From the NCBI GenBank assembly GCA_026394055.1, contig JAPKYZ010000059.1, positions 1 to 64,000 on the forward strand: 64,000 nucleotides of DNA, written 5' to 3'. The notes below the pieces were generated by a model. The model saw nothing but the letters and a program-made list of their open reading frames with translations, did not search any database and was not told the origin of the DNA. A program made the translations under genes and the position numbers. The stretch comes from Acidobacteriota bacterium (GTDB lineage: Bacteria; Acidobacteriota; Terriglobia; Bryobacterales; Bryobacteraceae). This document shows positions 59,120-64,000 of this stretch, one piece after another (position 1 is the stretch's first letter; each line of letters opens with the position of its first letter).

Positions 59120-61336
59120 ATGAGAGCCGCTCTTCTTCTTGCAGCGGCGGCGGGGATGGCCCAGGCGGCCACGCTCGAGATCCGGCTCCGGGATGGGAGC
59201 GGGGCGGGTGCTGCGGGGCTTTCCGCCCGGGTGCAGCATCGCGCCACGGGCGCGCAAGCGTTCTGTACAACGGATTCGAGCGGCGCTTGCACCTTGGAGC
59301 TCAGCACCGGGTTCTACCTCATCGAAGCGTCGAACGACAGCCTCGAAGGCCGGGCGGAGCTGAACTTAACCGGCGAGCGGCAGGCGCTTCAACTGACGGT
59401 GCAGCCGCGCAGTCTGCGGAGCTCCATCACTGTGGTCAGCGCCTCGCGGACGGCGGAGCTGCAGGAAGAATCGCCCACCAAGGTGGAAGCGGTTACCCGG
59501 GAGCAGATGCTGAGCACGGGCTACGAGCGGGTGTCCGACGTGTTGCAGGAGATCCCCGGCGTACTGGTGCGGCGGGGCAGCACGTCGTCGGTGGGCGGCG
59601 AACAGATCCAGGGAGTTGATTCGCGTCAGGTGCTGGTTTTGCAGGATGGGCTGCCCATCGTGGGGGCCCGCGGAATCAAGTCCGGAGCGCTGAACCTGAA
59701 CCGGCAAACCTCAGACCGGTTGGCGCGCGTGGAAGTGGCCAAAGGCTCCGGCTCCTCCACCTATGGCAGCGACGCGATGGGCGGCGTGATCAACATGATC
59801 ACCCGTGAGCCGTCGTCGCCCTTTGAGGCGGGTGTGTCGGCTTCCGGCGGCTCGCTGGGCACGGTTGATTTGCGCGGCGATCTCGGTGGACGCCGCGGAC
59901 CGCTCACCTACTTCCTGAATCTGGGAGAGAGCCGCCTGGACGCCTACCGGCTGATTCCGGGCAGCGCGACCACCGTGGGGCCGGATCAGCACCGCCAGGA
60001 CGGCCTGGCCAAGATCCGCTACCAGTTCCATCCCAAGTTCGCGTTGGGCTTTACGGCGAACGCGTACCGCAACCGGGAAGAGGGCCGCAACAGCTCCGAG
60101 ACCGGGCTGGTGACCGGGCTGGCGAAGGACTCCACGCAGACGTTCGCGCTGGTGGCGGACTGGGTGCTCAACAGTGCCACCACGGTGCAGGCGCGGGCGT
60201 ATTCGGCGCGGTATGACGAGAACAATCTCACCACTCCAGTGGGACGGCCCGAGCCGCCGTCGCCTTCAAACCTCAATGAACGGCTGAAGCGGCTGGACGC
60301 GACACTCTCGCGGCAAGTCGGGTCGTCCCACTTCATGCAAGGCGGCGTCGAGTGGAGCCAGAATCTCTATCGCGGCGCCAACCGCCTGGTGGGCGACAAC
60401 GCCGGCCAGCAAGTAACCGCCACGGACACCTGGTTGCAGGACAAGTGGACCGTCAACCGGTTCCTGACACTGACCATGGGCGGCCGGGTGACATCGCATT
60501 CGCTGTTTGGCAACGCCGCCGTGCCGAAGGCGGGCGTGATCCTGAAGCTGAGCGACAGCTGGATCGTCCGCGGGTCCTTCGGCCTGGGCTTCCGCGCGCC
60601 CGACCTGGGCCAGCTCTATTTCCGCTTTGCGAATCCGGCCAGCTTCTACCAGGTAGTCGGCAATCCCAATCTCAACCCGGAGCATAGCCGGACGTTCCAG
60701 GCCGGCGTGCTCTATCGCCAGCGGCGGTACCGCGTGGGACTGACGCTGTTCCGCAACGACATCCGGGACCTGATCGACAGCCGGCTCACCGGTACGCCCC
60801 GCACGGCGGCGGAACTGAATGCGATTCTGGCGAACTACGGAATCCCTTCGTTCTTCAACCCGCTGCTGGGGCGGCAGACGTACGTCTACGTCAACCAGGC
60901 GCGCATTTTCACCCAAGGCGTGGAGCTCGACGGTGAGTATGCCTTCAACCGCAACCTGCGCCTCAGTGGAGCCTACACGTTCCTCAATGCGCTGGATCGG
61001 GTGACCCAGCTGGGACTGCCGCAGCGGCACCGTCACCATGGCCAGACCCGGCTGGACTATTTCATCCCCCGCTGGGGCATCAGCACCAATCTTCGTGGTT
61101 CGTTCTACAGCCACTGGCTGCTGAACGCCGCCACCGGCACCCGGGGACTGCCCTTCCAGATCTGGGATGCCTATGCCGCCAAAGACCTGCGACGCGGACT
61201 GCAAGCCTTCGTCGCCATTGACAACCTGAACGACAGCCGGGACGCCAAGCTGCAACTGGCCGTTCCTTCGTTTGACCGGCCCGACTACGGCCGCACCGTC
61301 CGCGTGGGACTGCGCTACCGCTTCCGCCAGGACTAG
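59120..61336 (+). CDS. Classical TonB-dependent receptor (BtuB/CirA type)
   Basis: 738 residues, AGGGAG site before the ATG. Signal peptide about 1-16 (A-A-A-A-G-M-A-Q-A). A short carboxypeptidase-like domain about 18-95. Plug about 105-225 (V-E-A-V-T-R-E-Q-M-L-S-T-G, I-P-G-V-L-V-R-R, Y-G-S-D-A-M-G-G-V-I-N). Barrel ends in R-Y-R-F-R-Q-D, not in Phe. The size and plug resemble cobalamin or siderophore receptors, unlike the Oar-type ones. The DUF4198-Kelch gene follows by 25 bp, suggesting metal uptake. Confidence 0.85.
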   Translation: MRAALLLAAAAGMAQAATLEIRLRDGSGAGAAGLSARVQHRATGAQAFCTTDSSGACTLELSTGFYLIEASNDSLEGRAELNLTGERQALQLTVQPRSLRSSITVVSASRTAELQEESPTKVEAVTREQMLSTGYERVSDVLQEIPGVLVRRGSTSSVGGEQIQGVDSRQVLVLQDGLPIVGARGIKSGALNLNRQTSDRLARVEVAKGSGSSTYGSDAMGGVINMITREPSSPFEAGVSASGGSLGTVDLRGDLGGRRGPLTYFLNLGESRLDAYRLIPGSATTVGPDQHRQDGLAKIRYQFHPKFALGFTANAYRNREEGRNSSETGLVTGLAKDSTQTFALVADWVLNSATTVQARAYSARYDENNLTTPVGRPEPPSPSNLNERLKRLDATLSRQVGSSHFMQGGVEWSQNLYRGANRLVGDNAGQQVTATDTWLQDKWTVNRFLTLTMGGRVTSHSLFGNAAVPKAGVILKLSDSWIVRGSFGLGFRAPDLGQLYFRFANPASFYQVVGNPNLNPEHSRTFQAGVLYRQRRYRVGLTLFRNDIRDLIDSRLTGTPRTAAELNAILANYGIPSFFNPLLGRQTYVYVNQARIFTQGVELDGEYAFNRNLRLSGAYTFLNALDRVTQLGLPQRHRHHGQTRLDYFIPRWGISTNLRGSFYSHWLLNAATGTRGLPFQIWDAYAAKDLRRGLQAFVAIDNLNDSRDAKLQLAVPSFDRPDYGRTVRVGLRYRFRQD

Positions 61337-61361
61337 AGCATTTTTGAAAGGACTCTCCACT

Positions 61362-62930
61362 ATGAAACTACCCAAGCTTGTTGCTATCTCCGCCGCGCTG
61401 GCCATGGTGGCCCAGGCGCACTTCACCTTCATCCTGCCGTTGCCCGGCGATGAAGCCGCCGAAATGATTCTGGGCGACACGTTGTCCACCCGAGACACCG
61501 TCAACCCGTCGCTGGCCGCCGGAGCCCGGCTCTACCTGCGTGATGCGCAGGGGACGGTGACGCCGCTGAAGATGGACCAGGATGGTCATCGCTTCCTGCT
61601 CAGCTTGCCGGGCCGTGGCGACCGGGTGATCTATGGCGCAGCCAATCTCGGCGTGGCCAGCCGGGGCAAGGATGCCCGGCCGCATTTGCTGCTCTATTAC
61701 ACGAAGACGATTCTAGGCAACGCCTATGCCGCCGGCACCATCATTGGCGGAGATCAAGTGGTGGAGATCACGCCGCAAGGCAAGCCGGGCCAAGTGAGCC
61801 TGCACGTGGCGGCTCGGGGTAAGGCGCTGGCTGATGCCGAGATCACTGTGCTGCTGCCGGATGGTCAGCAGCAGAAGGTGAAGACCAACGCCGCGGGCTT
61901 GGTGGGGCCGTTCACGCAACACGGCCGCTATGGTGCCTGGGCCCGCTACTGGGAGGACAAGTCGGGCGATCACGAAGGCAAGCACTACGACCAGACCCGC
62001 CACTACGGCATGCTGGTGTTTGACTCACTGGCCCAGCCTCAATCCGTCGCGCCGCTGCTAGAGAAGACCTCCAGCTTTGGCGCCGTGGTGGAAGGAGACT
62101 GGCTGTATGTGTATGGCGGCCACGTGGCGCGCACGCACTCTTATTCCACGGCATCGGTGTCGGGCCAGTTCAGCCGCCGCAAGCTCTCCGGTGGCGCCTG
62201 GGAGCCTCTGCCCGCGGCCACGCCGCTGCAGGGTTTGAACCTGGCCGCTTACGCCGGCAAGGTGTGCCGCGTGGGTGGCATGCAGCCGCGCAACGCCGCG
62301 GGCGAGAAGACCAACAACGTTTCGGTAGCCGAAGCGGCCTGCTTCTTGCGCCAGCAGGGCACCTGGGAAGCCCTGCCCGCGCTGCCGCTGCCCCGGTCCT
62401 CGCACGATGTGGCGGTGGTGGGCGATCAGCTGATCATCACCGGTGGCTGGACTCTGCAAGGCACCGAACCAACTCTGTGGGCCAAGACCACGCTGATTCT
62501 CGATCTCAAGAACCCGGCCGCTGGCTGGCGCGAAGTGGCGCAACCGTTTGAACGGCGGGCGCTGGTGACGGCGGTGTGGGGCGGACGGGTGTATGTCATC
62601 GGTGGCATCACGCCGTCGGGTAAGGTGAGCAGTGAAGTAGATATATACGACCCCGCCACCAATGTCTGGACCAAAGGGCCCGCACTGCCCGGGGACAAGA
62701 TGACGGGCTTTGCTCCCGCGGCGGCCGTGCTGGGCAACAAGCTCTACGCCAGCACCGGGGATGGCAGTCTGCTGGTGCTCCACGATGCCACCCAGCCTTG
62801 GCAGCGGGTGGCGCAGACGGCGCCACGGTTGGCCCATCGCATGGTGCCGGGTCCGGATGGGCTGTACATTCTGGGCGGCGCGGTAAAGGGCGGCAACCTC
62901 GACCTGACGGAGAAGTTGGCGATTCAATAG
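61362..62930 (+). CDS. DUF4198-Kelch protein with His at the predicted mature N-terminus
   Basis: 522 residues from the ATG at 61362, with GAAAGGA upstream; the ORF to 61272 overlaps the receptor. Signal peptide 1-19 (ends V-A-Q-A), so mature protein begins H-F-T-F-I-L-P. The DUF4198 domain (about 20-240) is a NikM-like fold tied to Co/Ni or Cu uptake. The C-terminal part (about 245-520) is a Kelch propeller (V-Y-V-I-G-G-I, L-Y-I-L-G-G-A). An N-terminal His suggests a metal brace as in CopC-type proteins. The fusion with Kelch is unusual. It is in an operon with the TonB receptor. Confidence 0.75.
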   Translation: MKLPKLVAISAALAMVAQAHFTFILPLPGDEAAEMILGDTLSTRDTVNPSLAAGARLYLRDAQGTVTPLKMDQDGHRFLLSLPGRGDRVIYGAANLGVASRGKDARPHLLLYYTKTILGNAYAAGTIIGGDQVVEITPQGKPGQVSLHVAARGKALADAEITVLLPDGQQQKVKTNAAGLVGPFTQHGRYGAWARYWEDKSGDHEGKHYDQTRHYGMLVFDSLAQPQSVAPLLEKTSSFGAVVEGDWLYVYGGHVARTHSYSTASVSGQFSRRKLSGGAWEPLPAATPLQGLNLAAYAGKVCRVGGMQPRNAAGEKTNNVSVAEAACFLRQQGTWEALPALPLPRSSHDVAVVGDQLIITGGWTLQGTEPTLWAKTTLILDLKNPAAGWREVAQPFERRALVTAVWGGRVYVIGGITPSGKVSSEVDIYDPATNVWTKGPALPGDKMTGFAPAAAVLGNKLYASTGDGSLLVLHDATQPWQRVAQTAPRLAHRMVPGPDGLYILGGAVKGGNLDLTEKLAIQ

Positions 62931-62946
62931 CGCCTGGAAAGACAAT

Positions 62947-62988
62947 GGCCTCCCCCTGGCAGGCACTGCTGCGCCGCAGGGGGAGGCC
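62947..62988. terminator. Hairpin between convergent genes
   Basis: GGCCTCCCCCT pairs with AGGGGGAGGCC, 11 perfect base pairs around 20 bases, between the Kelch gene and the convergent receptor 5. It is probably bidirectional. Confidence 0.65.
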
Positions 62989-63058
62989 CGAGGGCCGGGT
63001 CCGGCGGGGTGTCCCAAGGGACCTTGCGCCGCACCCGTCCGGGGAGCATGGTGGTTGA

Positions 63059-64000
63059 TTAGAACGAAGCGCGCAGACCAAACTGCAACTGGCGGCCATT
63101 GCGAGCCGACGTGATGCGGCCAAAGTCCGCCGCGCCATCGCGATTGACGACCGCGCCGGTGCAGCCATCGATGGAGCAGCCGGGGTTCAGCCGGTTCATC
63201 ATGTTTTCCGCCTCGGCCAGCGCCTCAAAGGTGTACTTTTCAAACAGCCTGAACTTGCGCGACAGGCGCGTGTCCATCTGGAGAAAGTCCGGACCGCGGA
63301 AGGAGTTGCGAGCCCGCCCGGCCAGCCGGTCATTCACGGTCAAGTCGTTGTTGACGTCGGTGCCCGCCACCGCGTTGACGTTGTAGCCGCTGTTGTACCA
63401 CAGCAACGAACTCACTTCGAAGCCGTTGAGCCACTTCAGCCCGGCGTTGTCAAAACGCGGCGCATAGAGCCACTGCGTGTTGAACGAGTGCCGGACGTCG
63501 GTGCCGGAATTGCCATAGTCCAGGCGGCGGTTTGACGGATCGGTGAGTGAGCCGCCTTGCAGATCGGAATCGCTCAACGCATGCGACCAGGACCAGGTGG
63601 CCGACAATTGCACTCCCTTGGAGAAGCGCTTGCGGAAGCTGAGATCGAGGGCGTGATAGCTGGAGTTGGAGCCGGTCTCGATCAGCAGGATGCGGCGGAA
63701 CCGCGCATCCGGGCGATTGGCGGAGCCGCTGTAGAACGGCCGCCCATCAGCCAGGAAGCGGACCGGCGCGCCCACGTTGATATCGCGGCTATAGGGCGCA
63801 AAGCGGTGACCCCAGAACGAGTATTGGACGTTCATCGCCAGGTCCTTCACCACCTCACGCTCCACCTGGAAGTTGGCGTTGTGGCCGTAGGTGATGCGGT
63901 AATCCGAGGGGAAGGCGTTGATGTCGGGCGGCGTCGCGCGGAAGCTGGCGGCATTGGTGAGCGCATCGCCAAACTTGGGGGCGCTCGCATCAGTGCCGGG
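63059..64000 (-). CDS. Oar-like TonB-dependent receptor (5), C-terminal part
   Basis: The frame is open from the stop at 63059 to the window edge, giving 313 residues of a barrel C-terminus. It includes L-D-L-S-F-R-K-R-F-S-K-G-V-Q-L-S-A-T-W-S, a repeated pattern of the other Oar-like receptors, and ends F-G-L-R-A-S-F. Its signal, regulatory domain and plug lie beyond the window. An internal ATG at 63865 is not a start. It is the fifth such receptor in 64 kb. Confidence 0.85.
   Translation of the reverse strand, partial: PGTDASAPKFGDALTNAASFRATPPDINAFPSDYRITYGHNANFQVEREVVKDLAMNVQYSFWGHRFAPYSRDINVGAPVRFLADGRPFYSGSANRPDARFRRILLIETGSNSSYHALDLSFRKRFSKGVQLSATWSWSHALSDSDLQGGSLTDPSNRRLDYGNSGTDVRHSFNTQWLYAPRFDNAGLKWLNGFEVSSLLWYNSGYNVNAVAGTDVNNDLTVNDRLAGRARNSFRGPDFLQMDTRLSRKFRLFEKYTFEALAEAENMMNRLNPGCSIDGCTGAVVNRDGAADFGRITSARNGRQLQFGLRASF

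Noticed and set aside
1..64000. CRISPR arrays, tRNA or rRNA genes, insertion sequences
   Set aside because: I looked for regular direct repeats, cloverleaf ends and transposase motifs and saw none. A tRNAscan or ISfinder search would be decisive.

Overview
The window looks like chromosome from an Acidobacteriota bacterium of the Bryobacterales / Solibacter type. Grounds: GC-rich coding throughout, five very large Oar-like TonB-dependent receptors with an N-terminal carboxypeptidase-regulatory domain (one cut by the right edge), a TPR-CHAT protein beside an ECF sigma factor, DUF1080 and sulfatase proteins, a BlaI/M56 pair, and a diderm LPS-transport gene set. The assignment rests on gene content only. 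I saw no rRNA, tRNA, CRISPR array or intact insertion sequence.

Layout. 1-0.85 kb: tail of an unknown gene, then a VapBC pair behind a dyad. 0.85-3.7 kb (minus): a molybdate-type operon, modB-modC-FmdE-like-ThiE-like. 3.8-6 kb: exported DUF1080 protein translationally coupled to a sulfatase-fold protein whose active site is degenerate. 6-7.2 kb: an EEP-family nuclease/phosphatase with an unknown partner. 7.2-8.8 kb: aldo/keto reductase and BON protein. 9-21.6 kb: three giant TonB receptors with a second VapBC, a TrmB regulator and a TPR protein. 21.7-24.5 kb: MoxR-like AAA ATPase plus VWA protein. 24.5-27.2 kb: truncated haemoglobin, an RlmA-like methyltransferase, DUF433 antitoxin and a DUF433 remnant, and an Mrr-type nuclease. 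27.3-30.3 kb (minus): LptC/LptA fusion and LptB.

30.7-34.7 kb holds the most system-like locus: an exported TPR-CHAT protease, an ECF sigma factor whose start codon directly follows the CHAT stop codon, and a membrane anti-sigma-like zinc-finger protein, behind an 11-bp perfect inverted repeat. 34.8-38.6 kb: SH3 lipoprotein, mannose-6-phosphate isomerase, aminotransferase, coaD. 38.7-40.3 kb: BlaI plus an M56 protease fused to a TonB C-terminal domain, with a clear autoregulatory promoter. 40.5-43.3 kb: a 36-aa membrane peptide, a SET-domain methyltransferase, repeated hairpins, and a CpaE-like ATPase divergent from a LuxR response regulator. 43.3-49.2 kb: an exported TldD/TldE-like pair and a fused LptF-LptG permease. 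49.2-56.2 kb (minus): Lrp regulator, giant TonB receptor, AraC regulator, GMC oxidoreductase. 56.3-58.4 kb: DUF6602 protein and a nucleotidyltransferase / HTH toxin-antitoxin candidate. 59-62.9 kb: classical TonB receptor with a DUF4198-Kelch protein whose predicted mature N-terminus is His. 63-64 kb: C-terminus of a fifth Oar-like receptor.

Three Lpt steps (inner-membrane ATPase, bridge, permease) sit in two separate loci, each with a gene fusion. Several small accessory modules (VapBC x2, DUF433, Mrr, DUF6602, NTase-HTH, EEP pair) lie between housekeeping blocks rather than in one island.
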